This document shows, piece by piece, positions 46,624-55,754 of a stretch of DNA of 64,000 nucleotides; positions within the stretch are counted from its first letter, which is position 1; each line of letters opens with the position of its first letter. A program made the translations under genes and the position numbers. Source of the stretch: Flavobacteriales bacterium (GTDB taxonomy: Bacteria > Bacteroidota > Bacteroidia > Flavobacteriales_F > PHOS-HE28); contig JADJKO010000004.1 in the NCBI GenBank assembly GCA_016705955.1, positions 62,001 through 126,000 on the forward strand, read 5' to 3'. The notes under the pieces are model-generated. The model had not been told where the DNA came from. It made no database searches and worked only from the letters and a program-made list of their open reading frames with translations.

Positions 46624-48251
46624 ACACGAACAACGAATTCGACGAGCTGGCCCGACGCAAGTTGGCCGAGCGCGACTTCCCCTTCCAGGAAGCGCACTGG
46701 CTCGAAGCGCAACAGGCGATCGCCGCCCAAGGCAACTCCCGCAAGGGCGGTGCTTGGTGGTACGTGGCCGGAGGGATCGCGGTGATCATCGGGGCTTGGT
46801 TGCTATGGCCTGTGAACGGACCGATCGCACAACACACCGGGAAGGCGGTTGTGGTGAGCGAGCGGAACGAAGGAAAGAGCGTTGCTTCCCAACAAGTGAA
46901 AGAAGAAGTGAACGAATCGCGGATGTCGAATTCCAAAGTTGAGAACAGCGGACCATCACACGCAGAAGTTGAACCATCGGGTGTAACAGCGAACGTTCCG
47001 GACGTGCAGCCGAAGGCGATCACACATTCGATCAATGCTACACCACGTGAGCGTGAGGTCCGGTCGGGATCAACACCTCCAACCCCATCGAGCCTTGGAA
47101 CTTCCGATGATGGATCCTCAGTAGCCACAACGAATTTGGCTGGAGCGTCGACCATAACGACCGGTGTCCAAGTGGATCCAGAACCGAGCGTTGCGATCAG
47201 GGCGACCGCTGATGAAGGCGCCGGTGTGACCGTTCAAGAACCCGCTGTCGTGACTCCCGCACCAACGGACAACGCCGATCCTGCGATCACGCCGAAGGAT
47301 GCCAGCGCGAAGAGCGATGACATCGGATCTCGATCGGCTGATGACGCGATCGTCGTTCAACCAACTCTTGACCCTACACCTGCTGCTCCCGATCCTGTGA
47401 TCACGGCGGATCCGGTCACCACTGACAACGCTACACCGCAGGACAGCGCGGTCACTGTTGTGGAGCCTCCACTGGCACCTGCGCCCATCATCAACCCGCG
47501 TGCGCCGTGGGAGGTCGGCGTGCTGGGAGGGGTCTTCAATACACCCAGCACGTATGCTGGTGGCGAGAGCGCCGCATGGAGCTCGGAAGCGTTGAACACG
47601 GCTGCATTCGGAGCGGAGTGGATGCACATGGGGAGCAACATCGGACTTGGCATTGGTATCCACTACGGCTCATTCGCCGACCGACTGAACACGCCGGAAG
47701 CGAACAGGATGACGCTCACCACCAACCCGTTCTGGTACCTCTCTCCGGTCGATACCACGATCCTGTTCGTCACCGGATTCGATTCCACCTCCAACACCTA
47801 CATCGGGCACAACGTGGACATCACGGTGAATGTGTTGCGCTTGGGACTGGACAGCACGATCACATCCGTCCGTGTGCGTGATGCACGTTCCCGGATCAAC
47901 CGCACCAGCTACATCGAAGTGCCCTTCCTCATGGACGCACACCTGGTGCAAGGCCGCTGGAGCTTTGGTGTGCGTGGCGGTCCGTCCATCGGCTTGCGCA
48001 CGCAACGACAAGGTTCCGTGCCGAGCAACGATGGCGAAGTGTACGTGGAGTTCGATGACGTGACCACACGTAGCTGGGTCGTCGGTTGGAGCGCGCGCGC
48101 GTACGTGCGTTACCGGTTCAACGCAGCGTGGAGCGTGGGCATCGAACCGGCGGTGCGCGGCCAGTTCATGGACAACTTCGATCAGAACGGTGTGGCGCGG
48201 CGTTCCACCGCGTTCGGCGGGATGATCAGCGTGACTTACCGGTTGCCTTAG
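46620..48251 (+). CDS. Anti-sigma-like protein fused to an outer-membrane beta-barrel domain
   Basis: 543 residues from ATG 46620. Residues 1-45 are a cytoplasmic anti-sigma-like segment (FDELARRKLAERDFPFQEAH), then one membrane helix at about 46-65 (WWYVAGGIAVIIGAWLLW), then ~230 residues of Pro/Thr/Ala/Asp-rich linker without structure, and finally a ~245-residue beta-barrel-like domain (WEVGVLGGVFNTPSTY...GMISVTYRLP, alternating strands, aromatic end). There is no signal peptide. Such a protein could bind the sigma factor in the cytoplasm and reach the outer membrane. Co-translated with the sigma gene. Function as anti-sigma factor is inferred. Confidence 0.72.
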   Translation: MNTNNEFDELARRKLAERDFPFQEAHWLEAQQAIAAQGNSRKGGAWWYVAGGIAVIIGAWLLWPVNGPIAQHTGKAVVVSERNEGKSVASQQVKEEVNESRMSNSKVENSGPSHAEVEPSGVTANVPDVQPKAITHSINATPREREVRSGSTPPTPSSLGTSDDGSSVATTNLAGASTITTGVQVDPEPSVAIRATADEGAGVTVQEPAVVTPAPTDNADPAITPKDASAKSDDIGSRSADDAIVVQPTLDPTPAAPDPVITADPVTTDNATPQDSAVTVVEPPLAPAPIINPRAPWEVGVLGGVFNTPSTYAGGESAAWSSEALNTAAFGAEWMHMGSNIGLGIGIHYGSFADRLNTPEANRMTLTTNPFWYLSPVDTTILFVTGFDSTSNTYIGHNVDITVNVLRLGLDSTITSVRVRDARSRINRTSYIEVPFLMDAHLVQGRWSFGVRGGPSIGLRTQRQGSVPSNDGEVYVEFDDVTTRSWVVGWSARAYVRYRFNAAWSVGIEPAVRGQFMDNFDQNGVARRSTAFGGMISVTYRLP

Positions 48252-48262
48252 CTCGAGAAGGA

Positions 48263-50698
48263 TCAGGCGCGCAACTCCGCCGCCACCTCCTTCTCCAGCG
48301 CGGCGCGGATGCGGTCCATGGCCTTGGTCACCTGTTCGTCGGTGAGCGTTTTCTCCGCATCCTGCAGGATGAAGCTGAGCGCGTAACTCTTCGTTCCAGT
48401 CGGCAATTTGTCGCCCTCGTACACATCGAAGAGATCCACCTCACGCAGCAATTTGCGTTCGGCGTTCATGGCGATGGTGCGTAGTTGTTCAAAGCGGACA
48501 TCGGCCGCAAGCACCAAGCTGAGATCACGGCGAACGGCCGGGAAGCGTGGTACTTCCGAATAAGTGATCCGCTCCGCGCGGCACGCATCGAGCAAAACCT
48601 CCTCATCCATCTCAGCGAAGAAGACGGGCTGCGGAAGACCCGCAGCCTTCAACTCCGCATCGCTGATGCGTCCGAGAACGCCTGCTCCGCGGCCACCGAC
48701 CTTCAAGCCAACAGCATCCGTCATCCACGTTCTATCCGCCATTGCCCATGACGCCTTATCCAGCAGACCGAGACGAATGAGCACGGCTTCCACTTCCTCC
48801 TTGAGATCAGCGAACTCAACCGCGCGGTCCTCCGCACGCCAACGCTCGCGCCACCGACGACCGGTGATCGCGATCGCCAACATTTCCTTCTCAGTGGTTC
48901 CCTTATCTGATCTCGTATAGGTGCGTCCACGCTCGAAGAAACGCAGGTCGCGTTGCTGGCGGTTGATGTTGTGCACCATCGCTTGCAAGGCCCCGTGATG
49001 CATGGTGGGCCGAAGGACATCCAGTTCGGAACTGAGTGGATTCGCCAATTGCACCAACGCATCCGGATCGGCGATGGCCGCCTTCTTGATGTTTTCGCCC
49101 GCGACCAGTGAAGGCGTCATGATCTCGCGGAAACCGCGCGTCGCCAAGTGCGCGCCCGTGCGTTCGCGCAAGTGCTCCAAGGTGAGCGAAGCATGCACGA
49201 TGGTCGGAACGTGAAGTCGTTCGGGCAGCGGTACCTGATCGAAGCCATGGATGCGCAGGATCTCCTCGATCACATCCACCGGGCGGTGTACATCCACGCG
49301 GTAGGCCGGGACCTGCACATGCACGCCGTGTGCGTCACGATCACCGATGCGGAAGTCGAGCGTCTCGAGAATGCGGATCACCGCTTCATGATCGATCGTG
49401 ATCCCGCTGAGCTGTTCGAGTTGCGCAAATTTCAAATGCACCGCGTGCCGATGCTTCAGGCTGTTGTCCACGTTGATCACCGATGAACTGATATGCGCAC
49501 CAGCGACCTCCTTCAACAGCAGTGCCGCACGACGCAGCGCGTACTCGGTGATGTCCACATCCACCCCGCGTTCGAATCGAAAGGACGCATCGGTATTCAA
49601 TCCGTGCCGACGCGCAGTGCGACGAATGGTGGACGGATCGAAGCACGCGCTCTCCAGAAAAACACACGTGGTCGCTTCCGTGACACCGCTGTTCGCGCCA
49701 CCGAAGACGCCCGCGATGCACGCCGGTTTCTCAGCATCGGCGATCACCAGGTCCGTGGCATCAAGGACGCGTTCCTTGCCATCGAGCGTGATGAAAGGTT
49801 CCTTGGCTTGCGCCATGCGCACCACGATCCGACCGCCAGCAAGTTTGTCGGCATCGAAGGCGTGCAGCGGTTGACCAAGTTCATGTTGCACGTAGTTCGT
49901 CACGTCCACCACGTTGTTGATCGGCTTCAGGCCGATGGCCTCCAAGCGACCGCGCAACCACTTCGGTGATGGGCCCACCTTCACTTGCGTGAGGGTGAGT
50001 CCAGTGTACCGCGGACATGCCAAGGCATCCTTCACCTCAATAGGGGTCGTGCGCACATCATCATCCTGAGCGAATGCGGACACATCCGGAAGTTGCAATT
50101 GCAAGGTGGAGCCGGTGCGATGGTTCAACGCGGCGATCAGGTCGCGCGCCACACCTACATGCCCCATGGCATCGGTGCGGTTGGGCGTGAGGCCGATCTC
50201 CAACACATGATCACTCACCAGTCCGAGGTATTCTCCTGCTGGTGTTCCGGCCACAGCCGATGGATCAAGCACCATGATCCCGGCGTGGCTCTTGCCGAGG
50301 CCGAGTTCGTCCTCCGCGCAGATCATGCCGTTGCTCTCCTGCCCGCGGATCCTGCTCTTCTTGATCGTGATGGACGTTCCATCATTCATGTGAAGCACCG
50401 CGCCCACCGTGGCCACCAACACCTTTTGCCCCACAGCCACGTTCGGTGCACCACACACGATCCGCTGCGGTTCACCATCGCCGAGATCCACTGCGCAGAC
50501 CGTCAGTCGGTCCGCATCGGGGTGCTTGTCGCATTGAAGTACATGGCCTACCACCACACCCTTCAACATGCCCTTCACCGGCTCGTGTACCTCCACGCTT
50601 TCCGTCTCCAAGCCGGTACTGGTGAGCACGGCGGCCGCGTCCTGCGGGGTGAGGTCCGTATGGATGTATTGCCGAAGCCAGTTGTAGGAGATGCGCAT
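48263..50698 (-). CDS. pheT: Phenylalanine-tRNA ligase beta subunit
   Basis: 811 residues, normal size. Domain order: tRNA-binding EMAP-like domain (about 40-150, VVGHVLQCDKHPDADRLTVC), B3/B4 editing domain, B5 domain, a catalytic-like core and the C-terminal anticodon-binding FDX-ACB domain (FPAVRRDLSLVL to the end). Works as an alpha2-beta2 enzyme with PheS, encoded elsewhere. It converges on the sigma/anti-sigma operon with only 11 bp between stops. Confidence 0.96.
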   Translation of the reverse strand: MRISYNWLRQYIHTDLTPQDAAAVLTSTGLETESVEVHEPVKGMLKGVVVGHVLQCDKHPDADRLTVCAVDLGDGEPQRIVCGAPNVAVGQKVLVATVGAVLHMNDGTSITIKKSRIRGQESNGMICAEDELGLGKSHAGIMVLDPSAVAGTPAGEYLGLVSDHVLEIGLTPNRTDAMGHVGVARDLIAALNHRTGSTLQLQLPDVSAFAQDDDVRTTPIEVKDALACPRYTGLTLTQVKVGPSPKWLRGRLEAIGLKPINNVVDVTNYVQHELGQPLHAFDADKLAGGRIVVRMAQAKEPFITLDGKERVLDATDLVIADAEKPACIAGVFGGANSGVTEATTCVFLESACFDPSTIRRTARRHGLNTDASFRFERGVDVDITEYALRRAALLLKEVAGAHISSSVINVDNSLKHRHAVHLKFAQLEQLSGITIDHEAVIRILETLDFRIGDRDAHGVHVQVPAYRVDVHRPVDVIEEILRIHGFDQVPLPERLHVPTIVHASLTLEHLRERTGAHLATRGFREIMTPSLVAGENIKKAAIADPDALVQLANPLSSELDVLRPTMHHGALQAMVHNINRQQRDLRFFERGRTYTRSDKGTTEKEMLAIAITGRRWRERWRAEDRAVEFADLKEEVEAVLIRLGLLDKASWAMADRTWMTDAVGLKVGGRGAGVLGRISDAELKAAGLPQPVFFAEMDEEVLLDACRAERITYSEVPRFPAVRRDLSLVLAADVRFEQLRTIAMNAERKLLREVDLFDVYEGDKLPTGTKSYALSFILQDAEKTLTDEQVTKAMDRIRAALEKEVAAELRA

Positions 50699-50746
50699 GG
50701 TGAATGAAAGGCGGGCGAAGATACCAGCCGGGTAGTTTCACGGCCC

Positions 50747-50869
50747 GTGGAATACATCGCCCTCTCCATCCCACTTTTCCTTCTCCTGATCGGGTCGGTG
50801 ATCGCAGCCGGGGCATTCAGCATGATCCACTTGGTCGTACTTCGCAAGTCAGCAAGGAACGTTGCATGA
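50747..50869 (+). CDS. Predicted 40-residue membrane protein
   Basis: GTG start at 50747; encodes a single hydrophobic helix (EYIALSIPLFLLLIGSVIAA) followed by a basic tail (RKSARNVA). Its stop overlaps the ATG of the acetyltransferase gene (ATGA), a typical coupling. The start is 48 bp from the divergent pheT start. No known family; assigned only from composition and arrangement. Confidence 0.45.
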   Translation: MEYIALSIPLFLLLIGSVIAAGAFSMIHLVVLRKSARNVA

Positions 50870-51405
50870 TCACCCTGCCGATCCCTTCTCTCGATGGCCT
50901 GCTCACGGAACGCCTCCGTTTCCGAAAGCTCGTCGCCGCCGATGTGGAGTGGTGGATGGACTACATCAACCATGCGGAGGCGATCCGGTTCATGCCCTTC
51001 ACGGTGGGCAGCCGTGCGGATTGTGAGGAGATGATCCAACGCGCCCTGGACCGGTATACCGAGGATGGTAGCGGACTGAACGCGGTCCTGCTCCGCGCGA
51101 GCGGGACACCGATCGGAATGTGCGGCCTACTGACCCAAACCGTGGATGGGGAGGCTGAATTGGAGATCGGCTACCACTTCCTCCCTGCGCATTGGGGCCA
51201 TGGATACGCGGCGGAAGCAGCCATCGCGTGCAAGCACTTCGCGGAAGAACGTGCGTTGGTCCGATCCGTGATCTCCTTGATCGATGAAGGCAACGTCCGT
51301 AGCCAGGCCGTGGCGAAACGGAATGGCATGCTGCCGGGGAGGATCACGGTCCATCGTGGCGTGCCAGCAATTGTCTTTCGCGTCGAGCTATCCCTCCGTG
51401 CCTAA
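50866..51405 (+). CDS. GNAT-family N-acetyltransferase (RimJ/RimL type)
   Basis: 179 residues from ATG 50866. RimJ/RimL-like layout: LTERLRFRKLVAADVEWWMD, GMCGLLTQTVDGEAELEIGY, acetyl-CoA pyrophosphate loop around HWGHGYAAEA, and the end block IDEGNVRSQAVAKRNGM. It transfers acetyl from acetyl-CoA to a primary amine (protein N-terminus or small molecule); substrate unknown. A longer upstream frame exists but overlaps the small membrane ORF. Confidence 0.87.
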   Translation: MITLPIPSLDGLLTERLRFRKLVAADVEWWMDYINHAEAIRFMPFTVGSRADCEEMIQRALDRYTEDGSGLNAVLLRASGTPIGMCGLLTQTVDGEAELEIGYHFLPAHWGHGYAAEAAIACKHFAEERALVRSVISLIDEGNVRSQAVAKRNGMLPGRITVHRGVPAIVFRVELSLRA

Positions 51406-51438
51406 ATTGGCAACCGCTCTCACGATCCTTACGTGCCC

Positions 51439-52170
51439 ATGTCCCTCTTGAAGAACCACCTGTTCAATGGTGTGCTGTACGCGCTGGTCTCCATCGGCAC
51501 CATCATCGGCGAGGTGCGCGGGATCCACGGCCTGGTGTACGTGTGCAAGCCACTGATGATGATCGTGCTCTCCAGTTGGTTCTATTTCAACAGCCGTCGC
51601 GTGGGCGATCGCTTCACCTTGTTGATCCAGGTCGGATTGTTCTTTTCGCTCATCGGGGATGTCGCGCTGATGTTCCAGCATCGCGATGAGTTCAACTTCA
51701 TCATCGGCTTGGGTGCGTTCCTGATCGCGCAGCTATGCTATACCCTTGCTTTCGCGCAGAATGTGAGTGAGGTTCCCGGCGGCCAAGGCCTACTGGTTTC
51801 TGCGGTCCTCGGAGGTTCGATCATTGCATACGGCGCGGCATTCGGCAGTATCCTGCTCAGCGGAATCGATGAAACGCTGGTGGTCCCGGTCGGTATCTAT
51901 ACGGTGGCGATCACGCTCATGGGCGTCGGGGCGGCCTTGCGTTTCGGTCGTACCTACATGCCTTCCTTCGTTATGGTCTTCGTCGGGGCGCTGCTCTTCA
52001 TCGCGTCGGACAGCATCCTTGCCACCAGCCGCTTCGTTCGCCCGGTCGATCACGCGTCGTGGTCGGTGATCCTCACTTATGCGATCGCGCAATACCTGAT
52101 CGCACGTGGATGCTTGCGTCACGTGCTGGATCCAGAGGAGATCCGTCGGCGCGCGGCGCTCACCACCTGA
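51439..52170 (+). CDS. YhhN-family membrane protein (lysoplasmalogenase-like)
   Basis: 243 residues from ATG 51439 (GTG 51433 possible). Eight membrane helices with the TMEM86/YhhN pattern: CKPLMMIVLSSWFYF, FFSLIGDVALMF, GLGAFLIAQLCYTLAF, GALLFIASDSILA and WSVILTYAIAQYLIARG. The conserved Asp residues (GDVALM, SDSILA) are in place. Family members hydrolyse lysoplasmalogens; the bacterial role is uncertain. Its stop directly abuts that of recG. Confidence 0.85.
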   Translation: MSLLKNHLFNGVLYALVSIGTIIGEVRGIHGLVYVCKPLMMIVLSSWFYFNSRRVGDRFTLLIQVGLFFSLIGDVALMFQHRDEFNFIIGLGAFLIAQLCYTLAFAQNVSEVPGGQGLLVSAVLGGSIIAYGAAFGSILLSGIDETLVVPVGIYTVAITLMGVGAALRFGRTYMPSFVMVFVGALLFIASDSILATSRFVRPVDHASWSVILTYAIAQYLIARGCLRHVLDPEEIRRRAALTT

Positions 52171-54294
52171 TCAGCTGATCCGACCCCAGGCCAATTGGTC
52201 CTTTCGCGCACGCATCGTAGCGGCTAGCGGCGCGTGCCGTGCGTCGGAGAGGTCCGGGTCCTCGTCCAACACACGCATGGCCACTTGTCGGGCTTGTTGC
52301 AGGAGCGCGCTGTCCTCGATCAGATCAGCGATGCGCAACTGGGGAAGTCCGCTCTGTTGTGTGCCGAGCAGATCACCCGGGCCACGGAGCTTCAGGTCGG
52401 TCTCCGCGATCGCGAAGCCATCGTTGGTGGCGACCATCGTGGAGATCCGGGTGCGCGCATCGTTGCCGAGCATATCACCGGTCATGAGGATGCAGTAGCT
52501 CTGGTCCGCACCACGACCGACGCGTCCGCGCAACTGGTGCAATTGGGATAGGCCGAAGCGTTCCGCGTTCTCGATCACCATCACGCTCGCATTCGGCACA
52601 TCCACTCCCACTTCGATCACCGTGGTGGCCACGAGGATGTTCGTCTCACCGCGTTTGAAGCGCGCCATCTCGTAGTCCTTGGTGGCTTGGTCCATGCGCC
52701 CATGCACGATCCCCACCGCGTACTTGGGAAGTGGGAAACGCCGCGACATGCTTTCGAATCCATCGGTCAGATCCTTCAGGTCCTGCATGGCGCGCGGGCT
52801 GTTGTCCTTCTTCTCCATCTCTTCGATCAGCGGATACACCACGTAGATCTGCCGCCCCAGTGCGATCTCCTGTTCCAGGAACCCGAAGACCGCATTGCGC
52901 GATGCATCGTAGCGGTGAACGGTGCGAATGGGTTTGCGGCCGGGCGGCAATTCATCGATCACGCTGGTGTCCAGATCGCCGTACAACGTCATGGCGAGCG
53001 TGCGCGGGATCGGTGTGGCGGTCATCACCAGGACATGCGGCGGCACTTCGCTCTTGGCCCAGAGACGCGCACGTTGTGCCACTCCGAACCGATGCTGCTC
53101 ATCGATCACCACAAGCCCGAGGCGCTGGAAAACGACACGATCCTCCAATAACGCGTGCGTGCCCACGATGATGTGGACCTCCCCCATCCGAAGCGCTGCG
53201 AGCAAACTCTTTCGCGCGGCGGTCTTCGTGCTTCCGGTGAGCAAGCGCACCACCACCGGCATGCCCTCCAACATTCGTGTGAGCGTGGCGAAGTGCTGTT
53301 GCGCAAGGATCTCCGTGGGTGCCATGAGCGCACCTTGGAAGCCGTTGTCCAGCGCGATGAGCATGCTGAGCAGACCCACCAGTGTCTTGCCACTGCCCAC
53401 ATCGCCTTGCAGCAAGCGGTTCATCTGGTGGCCGCTGCCCATGTCCTTGCGGATCTCCTTCACCACACGCTTCTGCGCGCCGGTGAGTTCGAATGGAAGA
53501 TGCTTCGTGTAGAAGGTGTTCAAGTGATCGCCGACATGATCGAAGACATGACCGCGAACATTCCGCTGCGCGAGTTGCTTCTGGCGAAGCAGTCCGAGTT
53601 GGATGAAGAAGAGCTCCTCGAACTTCAAACGGCGACGGGCGATCTCGAGCAGTGCAGGATCCTGCGGTGCATGCACTTGGCGGAACGCTTCCTCCCGGGA
53701 GATGCCGCCGAGCAAGGCGACCTGATCCGGTCCGAGTGTTTCCGGCAATTGCCCGATGACCTGTGGCAGAAGCGACTTCTGCAATTTCCAGATCGCACGG
53801 CTGGTGAGTCCTTTCGCGCTGAGCTTCTCCGTGGTGTTGTACACCGGCTGCAACGCCGCATCGATGCCTTGATCCCAAGTGGCGGCCAGTTCCAGTTCCG
53901 GGTGCGGCAGGTTCGGCTTGCCTTTGAATGTGGCCGGCTTGCCGAAGACGATGTACTCGCTACCCGGCTTCAACGATCCTTGCAACCAGCGGATGCCCTT
54001 GAACCACACCATCTCAATGCTGCCCGTTGCATCGGTCAACGTCGCTACCATGCGCCGCCCTTGTTTCTCACCCACCAATCGCGGCGGGCCAAGGACTCCG
54101 CGCAACTGCACTTGTTGCAGATCATCGGTGATCTCCCGGATGCGGTGGAACCGGCTGCGATCGATGTAGCGGAACGGGAAGTGGTGCAGCAGATCACCGA
54201 AGGTGGCCAGGCCGAGTTCCGCACGCAGCAACTCGCCGCGTTGCGGACCAACGCCCTTCAGGAACTCGATCGGATCCTCCAACACCTGTTGCAC
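52171..54294 (-). CDS. recG: ATP-dependent DNA helicase RecG
   Basis: 707 residues from GTG 54294; the longer frame to 54483 would overlap the divergent gene and has an unlikely composition. N-terminal wedge/OB domain (LRGVLGPPRLVGEKQGRRMV), Walker A LLQGDVGSGKTLVG, DEQH box VIDEQHRFG, motif III TATPIPRTLAMT, and QLRGRVGRGADQSYC with the C-terminal TRG motif region. It remodels stalled forks and branched DNA. TACTTTT lies 5 nt before the GTG, a possible leaderless arrangement. Confidence 0.95.
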   Translation of the reverse strand: MQQVLEDPIEFLKGVGPQRGELLRAELGLATFGDLLHHFPFRYIDRSRFHRIREITDDLQQVQLRGVLGPPRLVGEKQGRRMVATLTDATGSIEMVWFKGIRWLQGSLKPGSEYIVFGKPATFKGKPNLPHPELELAATWDQGIDAALQPVYNTTEKLSAKGLTSRAIWKLQKSLLPQVIGQLPETLGPDQVALLGGISREEAFRQVHAPQDPALLEIARRRLKFEELFFIQLGLLRQKQLAQRNVRGHVFDHVGDHLNTFYTKHLPFELTGAQKRVVKEIRKDMGSGHQMNRLLQGDVGSGKTLVGLLSMLIALDNGFQGALMAPTEILAQQHFATLTRMLEGMPVVVRLLTGSTKTAARKSLLAALRMGEVHIIVGTHALLEDRVVFQRLGLVVIDEQHRFGVAQRARLWAKSEVPPHVLVMTATPIPRTLAMTLYGDLDTSVIDELPPGRKPIRTVHRYDASRNAVFGFLEQEIALGRQIYVVYPLIEEMEKKDNSPRAMQDLKDLTDGFESMSRRFPLPKYAVGIVHGRMDQATKDYEMARFKRGETNILVATTVIEVGVDVPNASVMVIENAERFGLSQLHQLRGRVGRGADQSYCILMTGDMLGNDARTRISTMVATNDGFAIAETDLKLRGPGDLLGTQQSGLPQLRIADLIEDSALLQQARQVAMRVLDEDPDLSDARHAPLAATMRARKDQLAWGRIS

Positions 54295-54335
54295 GGCGGA
54301 AAAGTACCAAGCCCGGGTCCCATTACTTTCACCGC

Positions 54336-55754
54336 ATGTGGCCCGGACCAGCTTCATCGGACGGTCGTTCCGTTCGGATCGCCACATGGCTGCTCCCGCT
54401 GGGGATCCTGCTCTACCTCGCCGTTTTCGCTTGGCGCTTCGCTGATGAGCGCCTGTACAGTGACAGTGGATACTACCTGGCACGCGTGATCAATGAAGGC
54501 ACTTTCCGGATCGAGCACGGTCGTTGGGTGCTTGCGCTTTCACAAGTGTTGCCGTTGATCGGGTCGAAGCTCGGCGTACCGATGAGCGGCCTGATCACCC
54601 TGCACTCCCTGAACAATGTGGTGTGGCTGGGCGCCTGCTTACTGTTCGTCGGTCGTGTGCTTCGCGATCGGAACGCGATGATCGCACTCGCGGCGGTTCA
54701 CTTGATCGGCCTGACGCACGGACTCTTCTGCCCGATCTACGAATTGTACTACGGCGTGGACCTGCTGATCATCTTCCATGCGTGCTACAAGAGCAACCGG
54801 CTTTCACCCTCTTTCCGATGGATCATCCTTACCATGTGCTTCGTCGGTGCCATCTCCAGCCATTTCATCGCGATGGTGTTGGCCGCCGGTTTGCTCGCAC
54901 TCGACCACGCGTGGCGGGATCGGAAACTGCTCCTGGTCCTTGGTGGCGCGACCGTTGCGTTCCTCGTGGTGCATACCATGACGCTCAGCGTGTACGAGAA
55001 GAGCGGCCTCGAATTCCTGCTCGGCTTCGGCGATCCCGGAAAACTCATGGACCTGTTCTCCCCGACGCGGATCGCGGAATTCGCCGTGTACTTGGTCATC
55101 CATTACGCCGATACCGTGATCATCGCTGTGGCAGGAGCGGTGATGCTGTGGAAGGATGGCCAGCGTTGGTCCATGCTCGTGTTCATCACCGTCCTCCTGA
55201 TCCTGCACATCCTCGCCGTGATGTTCCTGCCGGGTTTCATGCACGACCGCTATCGCGAACAAGTGAATTTCGCGACCACCGCGTGGATCGTGCTCGTACT
55301 GTGCATACGCCTCGTTCCCGTGGTGCATTGGAGGCCTGTCCTCCTGGCCTTGTTGGTCGGTGCGACACTCTTTCGGATGGGGCGTGCCGAGCGGGCGGCA
55401 GCTTGGTATGTGGATCGAACGGACCTCATTGAAACACGGGTTGAACAAGCGCGATCGTTCGGCCTCACCAAAGGCATCGTGAGCGCGCCGGTGTACTTCG
55501 GTCCGGAACACCAAGTGGTGGATCTCTCGTGGAGCACTTCGGTGGAGAGCCTTCTTCTTTCCTCGAAGAACGGCCCGACCGGAACCGTGTCGCTCATCAC
55601 CACGCAGGACCTCGATCTTCCGGAAGTGCGCATGCACTTGGATGGCTTCATCTTCCGCCGATGGGACATCATGGATCCTTCCTGGTTGAACACGCGTTAC
55701 TTCCGCGCACCTACCGGCACCTACGTGCCATTGCCTCCTGACCAGCAACCGTAA
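54336..55754 (+). CDS. Multi-pass membrane protein, GT-C-like (tandem paralogue 1)
   Basis: 472 residues, about 11 membrane helices. The first extracytoplasmic loop has RFADERLYSDSGYYLARVIN, with paired acidic residues where GT-C glycosyltransferases carry their DE/DD motif. Later blocks shared with the next gene: HLIGLTHGLFCPIYELYYG, HDRYREQVNFA and WSTSVESLLLSSKNGP in a soluble C-terminal domain. No family name is recognised. The start overlaps nothing; it is divergent from recG with 41 bp between starts, though an internal start further in is possible. Confidence 0.7.
   Translation: MWPGPASSDGRSVRIATWLLPLGILLYLAVFAWRFADERLYSDSGYYLARVINEGTFRIEHGRWVLALSQVLPLIGSKLGVPMSGLITLHSLNNVVWLGACLLFVGRVLRDRNAMIALAAVHLIGLTHGLFCPIYELYYGVDLLIIFHACYKSNRLSPSFRWIILTMCFVGAISSHFIAMVLAAGLLALDHAWRDRKLLLVLGGATVAFLVVHTMTLSVYEKSGLEFLLGFGDPGKLMDLFSPTRIAEFAVYLVIHYADTVIIAVAGAVMLWKDGQRWSMLVFITVLLILHILAVMFLPGFMHDRYREQVNFATTAWIVLVLCIRLVPVVHWRPVLLALLVGATLFRMGRAERAAAWYVDRTDLIETRVEQARSFGLTKGIVSAPVYFGPEHQVVDLSWSTSVESLLLSSKNGPTGTVSLITTQDLDLPEVRMHLDGFIFRRWDIMDPSWLNTRYFRAPTGTYVPLPPDQQP

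Noticed and set aside
54295..54483. N-terminal extension of RecG
   Set aside because: It would overlap the divergent membrane-protein gene and has an Arg/Ser/His-rich composition unlike RecG; GTG 54294 gives normal length.
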